Part shown: positions 1-11,232 of the stretch, piece by piece
Position numbering within the stretch: position 1 is the first letter of the stretch
Layout: each line of letters opens with the position of its first letter
Notes under the pieces: model-generated
Seen by the model: only the letters and a program-made list of their open reading frames with translations
What the model was told of the DNA's origin: nothing
Database searches by the model: none
Program-made: the position numbers and the translations under genes
DNA from: Auanema rhodensis
Lineage: Eukaryota; Nematoda; Chromadorea; Rhabditida; Rhabditidae
Assembly (NCBI GenBank): GCA_964057225.1
Contig: OZ059898.1
Location: 1,302,001-1,366,000 of the forward strand
Direction: 5' to 3'
Length of the DNA stretch: 64,000 bases

Positions 1-66
1 TTCAAACGATCATAACTAATTTTTGTATTAAGCGTTTCTCAATGTAGTATAGTGCATTCAATGCGG

Positions 67-117
67 ATTTTTAAGCTGCGTCGATCTGTGTTATCAGATT
101 TGCGCTAGCTTAAAAAT
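67..117 (+). other. Nested inverted repeat inside the monomer (51 nt)
   Basis: Outer arms p67-77 (ATTTTTAAGCT) and p107-117 (AGCTTAAAAAT) are perfect 11-base complements. GCG at p78-80 can continue the stem with CGC at p103-105, with one bulged T at p106. An inner stem ATCTG at p84-88 pairs with CAGAT at p95-99 around TGTTAT. The element is in essentially every unit. Several subtypes break it without a visible compensating change: T at p84 (t-type units), AACTG at p84-88 (units near 45281 and 48791), G at p111 (x-type) and G at p112 (v-type). The complementarity is certain; selection for a folded structure is not supported. Confidence 0.6.
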
Positions 118-134
118 GCACCGAGATATAAACT

Positions 135-156
135 GATATAAGTTCACACTTATATC
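135..156 (+). other. Inverted repeat GATATAAG / CTTATATC in the monomer
   Basis: Eight-base perfect arms at p135-142 and p149-156 enclose TTCACA. The element sits at the same place in nearly every unit. Variants that hit an arm are uncommon: G at p136, giving CTGGTATAAG, in the units at 50546, 55810, 57915 and 59319; T at p157 just outside the stem in the TCTTCG units. It could extrude as a small cruciform or fold in a transcript, but that is inference. It also contains TATA-like strings, which I do not read as promoters. Confidence 0.55.
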
Positions 157-267
157 CTCGATTTTCACCCTGAAGAATTAATTTTTTCGTTGAATAACAT
201 TGTCCATCGTCTTTGCCTTGAAAAAAGGAATCTAAAAACATCTACTTTTTGCTAAATTATTTTGAAA

Positions 268-285
268 TTTTTCGAAAAAATTTTT
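268..285 (+). other. A/T-tract palindrome TTTTTCGAAAAA plus T-run
   Basis: p268-279 is a perfect 12-base palindrome centred on CG, followed by one more A and a T5 run (p281-285), so A6 and T5 tracts abut. Such tracts are known to give intrinsic curvature or rigid DNA and recur once per 351 bp across the array. A minority of units have T at p273 (TTTTTTGAAAAA), which destroys the CpG and the palindrome, for example near 26253, 27300, 44153, 47305 and 51514. Any role in nucleosome phasing is inference. Confidence 0.5.
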
Positions 286-306
286 GTCAAAATGTTTTTG
301 GAAGCA

Positions 307-334
307 ATGTTGAGTGTACATGGAAACTCAACAT
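307..334 (+). other. Inverted repeat ATGTTGAGT / ACTCAACAT in the monomer
   Basis: Nine-base perfect arms at p307-315 and p326-334 with a 10-base loop (GTACATGGAA). This is one of the most constant parts of the monomer. I noticed only rare breaks: CAATATTGAG near 58924 and GAAGCTCAAC near 60697, each in a single unit, and a loop change TACATAGAAA near 62095. The low variation compared with p8-p130 may reflect constraint, such as a protein-binding dyad, or chance homogenisation. No protein can be named from sequence. Confidence 0.55.
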
Positions 335-3300
335 ACACTAATGCATCATTTTTCAAACGATCATAACTAATTTTTGTATTAAGCGTTTCTCAATGTAGTA
401 TAGTGCATTCGATGCGGATTTTTAAGCTGCGTCGATCTGTGTTATCAGATTTGCGCTAGCTTAAAAATGCACCGAGATATAAACTGATATAAGTTCACAC
501 TTATATCCTCGATTTTCACCATGAAGAATTAATTTTTTCGTTGAATAACATTGTCCATCGTCTTTACCTTAAAAAAAGGAATCTAAAAACATCTACTTTT
601 TGCTAAATTATTTTGAAATTTTTCGAAAAAATTTTTGTCAAAATGTTTTTGGAAGCAATGTTGAGTGTACATGGAAACTCAACATACACTAATGCATCAT
701 TTTTCAAACGATCATAACTAATTTTTGTATTAAGCGTTTCTCAATGTGGTATAGTGCATTCGATGCGGATTTTTAAGCTGCGTCGATCTGTGTTATCAGA
801 TTTGCGCTAGCTTAAAAATGCACCGAGATATAAACTGATATAAGTTCACACTTATATCCTCGATTTTCACCCTGAAGAATTAATTTTTTCGTTGAATAAC
901 ATTGTCCATCGTCTTTACCTTGAAAAAAGGAATCTAAAAACATCTACTTTTTGCTAAATTATTTTGAAATTTTTCGAAAAAATTTTTGTCAAAATGTTTT
1001 TGGAAGCAATGTTGAGTGTACATGGAAACTCAACATACACTAATGCATCATTTTTCAAACGATCATAACTAATTTTTGTATTAAGCGTTTCTCAATGTGG
1101 TATAGTGCATTCGATGCGGATTTTTAAGCTGCGTCGATCTGTGTTATCAGATTTGCGCTAGCTTAAAAATGCACCGAGATATAAACTGATATAAGTTCAC
1201 ACTTATATCCTCGATTTTCACCCTGAAGAATTAATTTTTTCGTTGAATAACATTGTCCATCGTTTTTGCCTTGAAAAAAGGAATCTAAAAACATCTACTT
1301 TTTGCTAAATTATTTTGAAATTTTTCGAAAAAATTTTTGTCAAAATGTTTTTGGAAGCAATGTTGAGTGTACATGGAAACTCAACATACACTAATGCATC
1401 ATTTTTCAAACGATCATAACTAATTTTTGTATTAAGCGTTTCTCAATGTAGTATAGTGCATTCGATGCGGATTTTTAAGCTGCGTCGATCTGTGTTATCA
1501 GATTTGCGCTAGCTTAAAAATGCACCGAGATATAAACTGATATAAGTTCACACTTATATCCTCGATTTTCACCCTGAAGAATTAATTTTTTCGTTGAATA
1601 ACATTGTCCATCGTCTTTGCCTTGAAAAAAGGAATCTAAAAACATCTACTTTTTGCTAAATTATTTTGAAATTTTTCGAAAAAATTTTTGTCAAAATGTT
1701 TTTGGAAGCAATGTTGAGTGTACATGGAAACTCAACATACACTAATGCATCATTTTTCAAACAATCATAACTAATTTTTGTATTAAGCGTTTCTCAATGT
1801 GGTATAGTGCATTCGATGCGGATTTTTAAGCTGCGTCGATCTGTGTTATCAGATTTGCGCTAGCTTAAAAATGCACCGAGATATAAACTGATATAAGTTC
1901 ACACTTATATCCTCGATTTTCACCCTGAAGAATTATTTTTTTCGTTGAATAACATTGTCCATCGTCTTTACCTTGAAAAAAGGAATCTAAAAACATCTAC
2001 TTTTTGCTAAATTATTTTGAAATTTTTTGAAAAAATTTTTGACAAAATGTTTTTGGAAGCAATGTTGAGTGTACATGGAAACTCAACATACACTAATGCA
2101 TCATTTTTCAAACGATCATAACTAATTTTTGTTTTAAGCGTTTCTCAATGTGGTATAGTGCATTCGATGCGGATTTTTAAGCTGCGTCGATCTGTGTTAT
2201 CAGATTTGCGCTAGCTTAAAAATGCACCGAGATATAAACTGATATAAGTTCACACTTATATCCTCGATTTTCACCCTGAAGAATTAATTTTTTCGTTGAA
2301 TAACATTGTCCATCGTCTTTACCTTGAAAAAAGGAATCTAAAAACATCTACTTTTTGCTAAATTATTTTGAAATTTTTCGAAAAAATTTTTGTCAAAATG
2401 TTTTTGGAAGCAATGTTGAGTGTACATGGAAACTCAACATACACTAATGCATCATTTTTCAAACGATCATAACTAATTTTTGTATTAAGCGTTTCTCAAT
2501 GTAGTATAGTGCATTCGATGCGGATTTTTAAGCTGCGTCGATCTGTGTTATCAGATTTGCGCTAGCTTAAAAATGCACCGAGATATAAACTGATATAAGT
2601 TCACACTTATATCCTCGATTTTCACCCTGAAGAATTAATTTTTTCGTTGAATAACATTGTCCATCGTCTTTGCCTTGAAAAAAGGAATCTAAAAACATCT
2701 ACTTTTTGCTAAATTATTTTGAAATTTTTCGAAAAAATTTTTGTCAAAATGTTTTTGGAAGCAATGTTGAGTGTACATGGAAACTCAACATACACTAATG
2801 CATCATTTTTCAAACAATCATAACTAATTTTTGTATTAAGCGTTTCTCAATGTGGTATAGTGCATTCGATGCGGATTTTTAAGCTGCGTCGATCTGTGTT
2901 ATCAGATTTGCGCTAGCTGAAAAATGCACCGAGATATAAACTGATATAAGTTCACACTTATATCCTCGATTTTCACCCTGAAGAATTAATTTTTTCGTTG
3001 AATAACATTGTCCATCGTCTTTACCTTGAAAAAAGGAATCTAAAAACATCTACTTTTTGCTAAATTATTTTGAAATTTTTCGAAAAAATTTTTGTCAAAA
3101 TGTTTTTGGAAGCAATGTTGAGTGTACATGGAAACTCAACATACACTAATGCATCATTTTTCAAACGATCATAACTAATTTTTGTATTAAGCGTTTCTCA
3201 ATGTGGTATAGTGCATTCGATGCGGATTTTTAAGCTGCGTCGATCTGTGTTATCAGATTTGCGCTAGCTTAAAAATGCACCGAGATATAAACTGATATAA

Positions 3301-5265
3301 GTTCACACTTATATCCTCGATTTTCACCCTGAAGAATTAATTTTTTCGTTGAATAACATTGTCCATCGTCTTTGCCTTGAAAAAAGGAATCTAAAAACAT
3401 CTACTTTTTGCTAAATTATTTTGAAATTTTTCGAAAAAATTTTTGTCAAAATGTTTTTGGAAGCAATGTTGAGTGTACATGGAAACTCAACATACACTAA
3501 TGCATCATTTTTCAAACAATCATAACTAATTTTTGTATTGAGCGTTTCTCAATGTAGTATAGTGCATTCGATGCGGATTTTTAAGCTGCGTCGATCTGTG
3601 TTATCAGATTTGCGCTAGCTTAAAAATGCACCGAGATATAAACTGATATAAGTTCACACTTATATCCTCGATTTTCACCCTGAAGAATTAATTTTTTCGT
3701 TGAATAACATTGTCCATCGTCTTTGCCTTGAAAAAAGGAATCTAAAAACATCTACTTTTTGCTAAATTATTTTGAAATTTTTCGAAAAAATTTTTGTCAA
3801 AATGTTTTTGGAAGCAATGTTGAGTGTACATGGAAACTCAACATACACTAATGCATCATTTTTCAAACGATCATAACTAATTTTTGTATTAAGCGTTTCT
3901 CAATGTGGTATAGTGCATTCGATGCGGATTTTTAAGCTGCGTCGATCTGTGTTATCAGATTTGCGCTAGCTTAAAAATGCACCGAGATATAAACTGATAT
4001 AAGTTCACACTTATATCCTCGATTTTCACCCTGAAGAATTAATTTTTTCGTTGAATAACATTGTCCATCGTCTTTGCCTTGAAAAAAGGAATCTAAAAAC
4101 ATCTACTTTTTGCTAAATTATTTTGAAATTTTTCGAAAAAATTTTTGTCAAAATGTTTTTGGAAGCAATGTTGAGTGTACATGGAAACTCAACATACACT
4201 AATGCATCATTTTTCAAACAATCATAACTAATTTTTGTATTGAGCGTTTCTCAATGTAGTATAGTGCATTCGATGCGGATTTTTAAGCTGCGTCGATCTG
4301 TGTTATCAGATTTGCGCTAGCTTAAAAATGCACCGAGATATAAACTGATATAAGTTCACACTTATATCCTCGATTTTCACCCTGAAGAATTAATTTTTTC
4401 GTTGAATAACATTGTCCATCGTCTTTGCCTTGAAAAAAGGAATCTAAAAACATCTACTTTTTGCTAAATTATTTTGAAATTTTTCGAAAAAATTTTTGTC
4501 AAAATGTTTTTGGAAGCAATGTTGAGTGTACATGGAAACTCAACATACACTAATGCATCATTTTTCAAACGATCATAACTAATTTTTGTATTAAGCGTTT
4601 CTCAATGTGGTATAGTGCATTCGATGCGGATTTTTAAGCTGCGTCGATCTGTGTTATCAGATTTGCGCTAGCTTAAAAATGCACCGAGATATAAACTGAT
4701 ATAAGTTCACACTTATATCCTCGATTTTCACCCTGAAGAATTAATTTTTTCGTTGAATAACATTGTCCATCGTCTTTGCCTTGAAAAAAGGAATCTAAAA
4801 ACATCTACTTTTTGCTAAATTATTTTGAAATTTTTCGAAAAAATTTTTGTCAAAATGTTTTTGGAAGCAATGTTGAGTGTACATGGAAACTCAACATACA
4901 CTAATGCATCATTTTTCAAACGATCATAACTAATTTTTGTATTAAGCGTTTCTCAATGTGGTATAGTGCATTCGATGCGGATTTTTAAGCTGCGTCGATC
5001 TGTGTTATCAGATTTGCGCTAGCTTAAAAATGCACCGAGATATAAACTGATATAAGTTCACACTTATATCCTCGATTTTCACCCTGAAGAATTAATTTTT
5101 TCGTTGAATAACATTGTCCATCGTCTTTGCCTTGAAAAAAGGAATCTAAAAACATCTACTTTTTGCTAAATTATTTTGAAATTTTTCGAAAAAATTTTTG
5201 TCAAAATGTTTTTGGAAGCAATGTTGAGTGTACATGGAAACTCAACATACACTAATGCATCATTT

Positions 5266-5967
5266 TTCAAACAATCATAACTAATTTTTGTATTAAGCGT
5301 TTCTCAATGTGGTATAGTGCATTCGATGCGGATTTTTAAGCTGCGTCGATCTGTGTTATCAGATTTGCGCTAGCTGAAAAATGCACCGAGATATAAACTG
5401 ATATAAGTTCACACTTATATCCTCGATTTTCACCCTGAAGAATTAATTTTTTCGTTGAATAACATTGTCCATCGTCTTTGCCTTGAAAAAAGGAATCTAA
5501 AAACATCTACTCTTTGCTAAATTATTTTGAAATTTTTCGAAAAAATTTTTGTCAAAATGTTTTTGGAAGCAATGTTGAGTGTACATGGAAACTCAACATA
5601 CACTAATGCATCATTTTTCAAACAATCATAACTAATTTTTGTATTGAGCGTTTCTCAATGTAGTATAGTGCATTCGATGCGGATTTTTAAGCTGCGTCGA
5701 TCTGTGTTATCAGATTTGCGCTAGCTTAAAAATGCACCGAGATATAAACTGATATAAGTTCACACTTATATCCTCGATTTTCACCCTGAAGAATTAATTT
5801 TTTCGTTGAATAACATTGTCCATCGTCTTTGCCTTGAAAAAAGGAATCTAAAAACATCTACTTTTTGCTAAATTATTTTGAAATTTTTCGAAAAAATTTT
5901 TGTCAAAATGTTTTTGGAAGCAATGTTGAGTGTACATGGAAACTCAACATACACTAATGCATCATTT
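5266..5967 (+). repeat. x-y dimer (702 bp), first of 12 copies
   Basis: Unit x (5266) has CAAACAATC, TGTGGTA, CTAGCTGAAAAA and CTACTCTTTG. Unit y (5617) has CAAACAATC, ATTGAGC, TGTAGTA and plain CTTAAAAA. The pair recurs intact at 5968, 7372, 8074, 10531, 11584, 12286, 14743, 18955, 22114, 24923 and 28433. Every full x unit I identified is followed by y, while y also occurs alone (for example 3511, 4213, 8776, 12988, 32645, 33698, 34751). The dimer therefore behaves as a 702-bp amplification unit within domain A. An x-like unit with G111 but T247 at 2809 may be a relative of x. Confidence 0.8.
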
Positions 5968-7020
5968 TTCAAACAATCATAACTAATTTTTGTATTAAGC
6001 GTTTCTCAATGTGGTATAGTGCATTCGATGCGGATTTTTAAGCTGCGTCGATCTGTGTTATCAGATTTGCGCTAGCTGAAAAATGCACCGAGATATAAAC
6101 TGATATAAGTTCACACTTATATCCTCGATTTTCACCCTGAAGAATTAATTTTTTCGTTGAATAACATTGTCCATCGTCTTTGCCTTGAAAAAAGGAATCT
6201 AAAAACATCTACTCTTTGCTAAATTATTTTGAAATTTTTCGAAAAAATTTTTGTCAAAATGTTTTTGGAAGCAATGTTGAGTGTACATGGAAACTCAACA
6301 TACACTAATGCATCATTTTTCAAACAATCATAACTAATTTTTGTATTGAGCGTTTCTCAATGTAGTATAGTGCATTCGATGCGGATTTTTAAGCTGCGTC
6401 GATCTGTGTTATCAGATTTGCGCTAGCTTAAAAATGCACCGAGATATAAACTGATATAAGTTCACACTTATATCCTCGATTTTCACCCTGAAGAATTAAT
6501 TTTTTCGTTGAATAACATTGTCCATCGTCTTTGCCTTGAAAAAAGGAATCTAAAAACATCTACTTTTTGCTAAATTATTTTGAAATTTTTCGAAAAAATT
6601 TTTGTCAAAATGTTTTTGGAAGCAATGTTGAGTGTACATGGAAACTCAACATACACTAATGCATCATTTTTCAAACGATCATAACTAATTTTTGTATTAA
6701 GCGTTTCTCAATGTGGTATAGTGCATTCGATGCGGATTTTTAAGCTGCGTCGATCTGTGTTATCAGATTTGCGCTAGCTTAAAAATGCACCGAGATATAA
6801 ACTGATATAAGTTCACACTTATATCCTCGATTTTCACCCTGAAGAATTAATTTTTTCGTTGAATAACATTGTCCATCGTCTTTGCCTTGAAAAAAGGAAT
6901 CTAAAAACATCTACTTTTTGCTAAATTATTTTGAAATTTTTCGAAAAAATTTTTGTCAAAATGTTTTTGGAAGCAATGTTGAGTGTACATGGAAACTCAA
7001 CATACACTAATGCATCATTT

Positions 7021-10000
7021 TTCAAACGATCATAACTAATTTTTGTATTAAGCGTTTCTCAATGTGGTATAGTGCATTCGATGCGGATTTTTAAGCTGCG
7101 TCGATCTGTGTTATCAGATTTGCGCTAGCTTAAAAATGCACCGAGATATAAACTGATATAAGTTCACACTTATATCCTCGATTTTCACCCTGAAGAATTA
7201 ATTTTTTCGTTGAATAACATTGTCCATCGTCTTTGCCTTGAAAAAAGGAATCTAAAAACATCTACTTTTTGCTAAATTATTTTGAAATTTTTCGAAAAAA
7301 TTTTTGTCAAAATGTTTTTGGAAGCAATGTTGAGTGTACATGGAAACTCAACATACACTAATGCATCATTTTTCAAACAATCATAACTAATTTTTGTATT
7401 AAGCGTTTCTCAATGTGGTATAGTGCATTCGATGCGGATTTTTAAGCTGCGTCGATCTGTGTTATCAGATTTGCGCTAGCTGAAAAATGCACCGAGATAT
7501 AAACTGATATAAGTTCACACTTATATCCTCGATTTTCACCCTGAAGAATTAATTTTTTCGTTGAATAACATTGTCCATCGTCTTTGCCTTGAAAAAAGGA
7601 ATCTAAAAACATCTACTCTTTGCTAAATTATTTTGAAATTTTTCGAAAAAATTTTTGTCAAAATGTTTTTGGAAGCAATGTTGAGTGTACATGGAAACTC
7701 AACATACACTAATGCATCATTTTTCAAACAATCATAACTAATTTTTGTATTGAGCGTTTCTCAATGTAGTATAGTGCATTCGATGCGGATTTTTAAGCTG
7801 CGTCGATCTGTGTTATCAGATTTGCGCTAGCTTAAAAATGCACCGAGATATAAACTGATATAAGTTCACACTTATATCCTCGATTTTCACCCTGAAGAAT
7901 TAATTTTTTCGTTGAATAACATTGTCCATCGTCTTTGCCTTGAAAAAAGGAATCTAAAAACATCTACTTTTTGCTAAATTATTTTGAAATTTTTCGAAAA
8001 AATTTTTGTCAAAATGTTTTTGGAAGCAATGTTGAGTGTACATGGAAACTCAACATACACTAATGCATCATTTTTCAAACAATCATAACTAATTTTTGTA
8101 TTAAGCGTTTCTCAATGTGGTATAGTGCATTCGATGCGGATTTTTAAGCTGCGTCGATCTGTGTTATCAGATTTGCGCTAGCTGAAAAATGCACCGAGAT
8201 ATAAACTGATATAAGTTCACACTTATATCCTCGATTTTCACCCTGAAGAATTAATTTTTTCGTTGAATAACATTGTCCATCGTCTTTGCCTTGAAAAAAG
8301 GAATCTAAAAACATCTACTCTTTGCTAAATTATTTTGAAATTTTTCGAAAAAATTTTTGTCAAAATGTTTTTGGAAGCAATGTTGAGTGTACATGGAAAC
8401 TCAACATACACTAATGCATCATTTTTCAAACAATCATAACTAATTTTTGTATTGAGCGTTTCTCAATGTAGTATAGTGCATTCGATGCGGATTTTTAAGC
8501 TGCGTCGATCTGTGTTATCAGATTTGCGCTAGCTTAAAAATGCACCGAGATATAAACTGATATAAGTTCACACTTATATCCTCGATTTTCACCCTGAAGA
8601 ATTAATTTTTTCGTTGAATAACATTGTCCATCGTCTTTGCCTTGAAAAAAGGAATCTAAAAACATCTACTTTTTGCTAAATTATTTTGAAATTTTTCGAA
8701 AAAATTTTTGTCAAAATGTTTTTGGAAGCAATGTTGAGTGTACATGGAAACTCAACATACACTAATGCATCATTTTTCAAACAATCATAACTAATTTTTG
8801 TATTGAGCGTTTCTCAATGTAGTATAGTGCATTCGATGCGGATTTTTAAGCTGCGTCGATCTGTGTTATCAGATTTGCGCTAGCTTAAAAATGCACCGAG
8901 ATATAAACTGATATAAGTTCACACTTATATCCTCGATTTTCACCCTGAAGAATTAATTTTTTCGTTGAATAACATTGTCCATCGTCTTTGCCTTGAAAAA
9001 AGGAATCTAAAAACATCTACTTTTTGCTAAATTATTTTGAAATTTTTCGAAAAAATTTTTGTCAAAATGTTTTTGGAAGCAATGTTGAGTGTACATGGAA
9101 ACTCAACATACACTAATGCATCATTTTTCAAACAATCATAACTAATTTTTGTATTAAGCGTTTCTCAATGTAGTATAGTGCATTCGATGCGGATTTTTAA
9201 GCTGCGTCGATCTGTGTTATCAGATTTGCGCTAGCTTAAAAATGCACCGAGATATCAACTGATATAAGTTCACACTTATATCCTCGATTTTCACCCTGAA
9301 GAATTAATTTTTTAGTTGAATAACATTGTCCATCGTCTTTGCCTTGAAAAATGGAATCTAAAAACATCTACTCTTTGCTAAATTATCTTGAAATTTTTCG
9401 AAAAAATTTTTGTCAAAATGTTTTTGGAAGCAATGTTGAGTGTACATGGAAACTCAACATACACTAATGCATCATTTTTCAAACGATCATAACTAATTTT
9501 TGTATTAAGCGTTTCTCAATGTAGTATAGTGCATTCGATGCGGATTTTTAAGCTGCGTCGATCTGTGTTATCAGATTTGCGCTAGCTTGAAAATGCACCG
9601 AGATATAAACTGATATAAGTTCACACTTATATCCTCGATTTTCACCCTGAAGAATTAATTTTTTCGTTGAATAACATTGTCCATCGTCTTTACCTTGAAA
9701 AAAGGAGTCTAAAAACATCTACTTTTTGCTAAATTATTTTGAAATTTTTCGAAAAAATTTTTGTCAAAATGTTTTTGGAAGCAATGTTGAGTGTACATGG
9801 AAACTCAACATACACTAATGCATCATTTTTCAAACGATCATAACTAATTTTTGTATTAAGCGTTTCTCAATGTAGTATAGTGCATTCGATGCGGATTTTT
9901 AAGCTGCGTCGATCTGTGTTATCAGATTTGCGCTAGCTTAAAAATGCACCGAGATATAAACTGATATAAGTTCACACTTATATCCTCGATTTTCACCCTG

Positions 10001-11232
10001 AAGAATTAATTTTTTCGTTGAATAACATTGTCCATCGTCTTTGCCTTGAAAAAAGGAATCTAAAAACATCTACTTTTTGCTAAATTATTTTGAAATTTTT
10101 CGAAAAAATTTTTGTCAAAATGTTTTTGGAAGCAATGTTGAGTGTACATGGAAACTCAACATACACTAATGCATCATTTTTCAAACGATCATAACTAATT
10201 TTTGTATTAAGCGTTTCTCAATGTAGTATAGTGCATTCGTTGCGGATTTTTAAGCTGCGTCGTTCTGTGTTATCAGATTTGCGCTAGCTTAAAAATGCAC
10301 CGAGATATAAACTGATATAAGTTCACACTTATATCCTCGATTTTCACCCTGAAGAATTAATTTTTTCGTTGAATAACATTGTCCATCGTCTTTGCCTTGA
10401 AAAAAGGAATCTAAAAACATCTACTTTTTGCTAAATTATTTTGAAATTTTTCGAAAAAATTTTTGTCAAAATGTTTTTGGAAGCAATGTTGAGTGTACAT
10501 GGAAACTCAACATACACTAATGCATCATTTTTCAAACAATCATAACTAATTTTTGTATTAAGCGTTTCTCAATGTGGTATAGTGCATTCGATGCGGATTT
10601 TTAAGCTGCGTCGATCTGTGTTATCAGATTTGCGCTAGCTGAAAAATGCACCGAGATATAAACTGATATAAGTTCACACTTATATCCTCGATTTTCACCC
10701 TGAAGAATTAATTTTTTCGTTGAATAACATTGTCCATCGTCTTTGCCTTGAAAAAAGGAATCTAAAAACATCTACTCTTTGCTAAATTATTTTGAAATTT
10801 TTCGAAAAAATTTTTGTCAAAATGTTTTTGGAAGCAATGTTGAGTGTACATGGAAACTCAACATACACTAATGCATCATTTTTCAAACAATCATAACTAA
10901 TTTTTGTATTGAGCGTTTCTCAATGTAGTATAGTGCATTCGATGCGGATTTTTAAGCTGCGTCGATCTGTGTTATCAGATTTGCGCTAGCTTAAAAATGC
11001 ACCGAGATATAAACTGATATAAGTTCACACTTATATCCTCGATTTTCACCCTGAAGAATTAATTTTTTCGTTGAATAACATTGTCCATCGTCTTTGCCTT
11101 GAAAAAAGGAATCTAAAAACATCTACTTTTTGCTAAATTATTTTGAAATTTTTCGAAAAAATTTTTGTCAAAATGTTTTTGGAAGCAATGTTGAGTGTAC
11201 ATGGAAACTCAACATACACTAATGCATCATTT
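7021..11232 (+). repeat. 12-unit higher-order block, copy 1 (4212 bp)
   Basis: Subtype order is z-x-y-x-y-y, then w-v-s-t, then x-y. The next 12 units repeat exactly this order at an offset of 4212 bp (12 x 351). The flanking units break the match: the unit before copy 1 is z while its counterpart before copy 2 is y, and the unit after copy 2 is w rather than z. One private difference seen in this copy is GGAGTCT near 9707, where copy 2 has GGAATCT. Confidence 0.85.
9127..10530 (+). repeat. w-v-s-t cassette (4 units, 1404 bp), first of 6
   Basis: w (9127) carries GATATCAAC, TTTTTAGTTG, GAAAAATGG, CTACTCTTTG and TTATCTTG. v (9478) carries CTTGAAAATG and CTTTACC. s (9829) is majority type. t (10180) carries TTCGTTGCGG and GTCGTTCTG. 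The same order recurs at 13339, 15445 (with v doubled, so five units), 20008, 29486 and 35453. The w unit at 35453 is atypical: it has G112 and lacks C247. The cassette also occurs without w (v-s-t at 23167). Its t member differs by date or lineage: plain GATATAAAC at 10180 and 14392, but GAAATCAAC in all later copies. Confidence 0.75.

Larger units (their letters stand above)
1..351 (+). repeat. Reference monomer (unit 1) used for p-coordinates
   Basis: One complete monomer, 351 bp, 56 C and 52 G (30.8 % GC), with 11 CpG dinucleotides; most other units have 12, because this one carries the rare A at p60 (TTCAATG instead of TTCGATG). Main subtype sites elsewhere in the array: p8 G/A, p30 A/G, p46 A/G, p61 A/T with p84 A/T, p111 T/G, p112 A/G, p127 T/A with p130 A/C, p157 C/T, p188 C/A, p191 T/C, p215 G/A, p228 G/A, p247 T/C, p261 T/C, p273 C/T. 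I see no convincing internal half-repeat, so this looks like the basic unit rather than a dimer of a shorter one. It contains four inverted repeats, listed separately. The p1 phase is arbitrary. Confidence 0.95.

Noticed and set aside
67-117. tRNA-like or small RNA gene from the nested stem structure
   Set aside because: It lacks tRNA box A and box B sequences and tRNA arm sizes, and subtype variants break the stems without compensating changes.
135-156. TATA-like strings (GATATAAG, CTTATATC) as promoters
   Set aside because: They occur in every monomer as part of a small inverted repeat, no gene follows, and AT-rich DNA yields such strings freely.
187-203. CENP-B-box-like string TTTCGTTGAATAACATT (p186-p202 region, every unit)
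   Set aside because: It keeps TTCG and the following A at the expected spacing, but the CGGG part of the core is ACAT. The essential core is therefore absent, and the resemblance is what chance gives in a 351-bp monomer.
1-351. Identification as a named insect satellite such as the Tribolium 360-bp or Drosophila 359-bp family
   Set aside because: The length is similar, but I cannot match the sequence to what I remember of either family, and I cannot run a database search. A BLAST of one monomer against insect assemblies would settle it.
1-351. Monomer as a diverged dimer of about 175 bp
   Set aside because: Comparing the two halves by eye gave no aligned similarity beyond short A/T strings such as AATTTTTGT at p18 and p279, which are 261 bp apart rather than 175.
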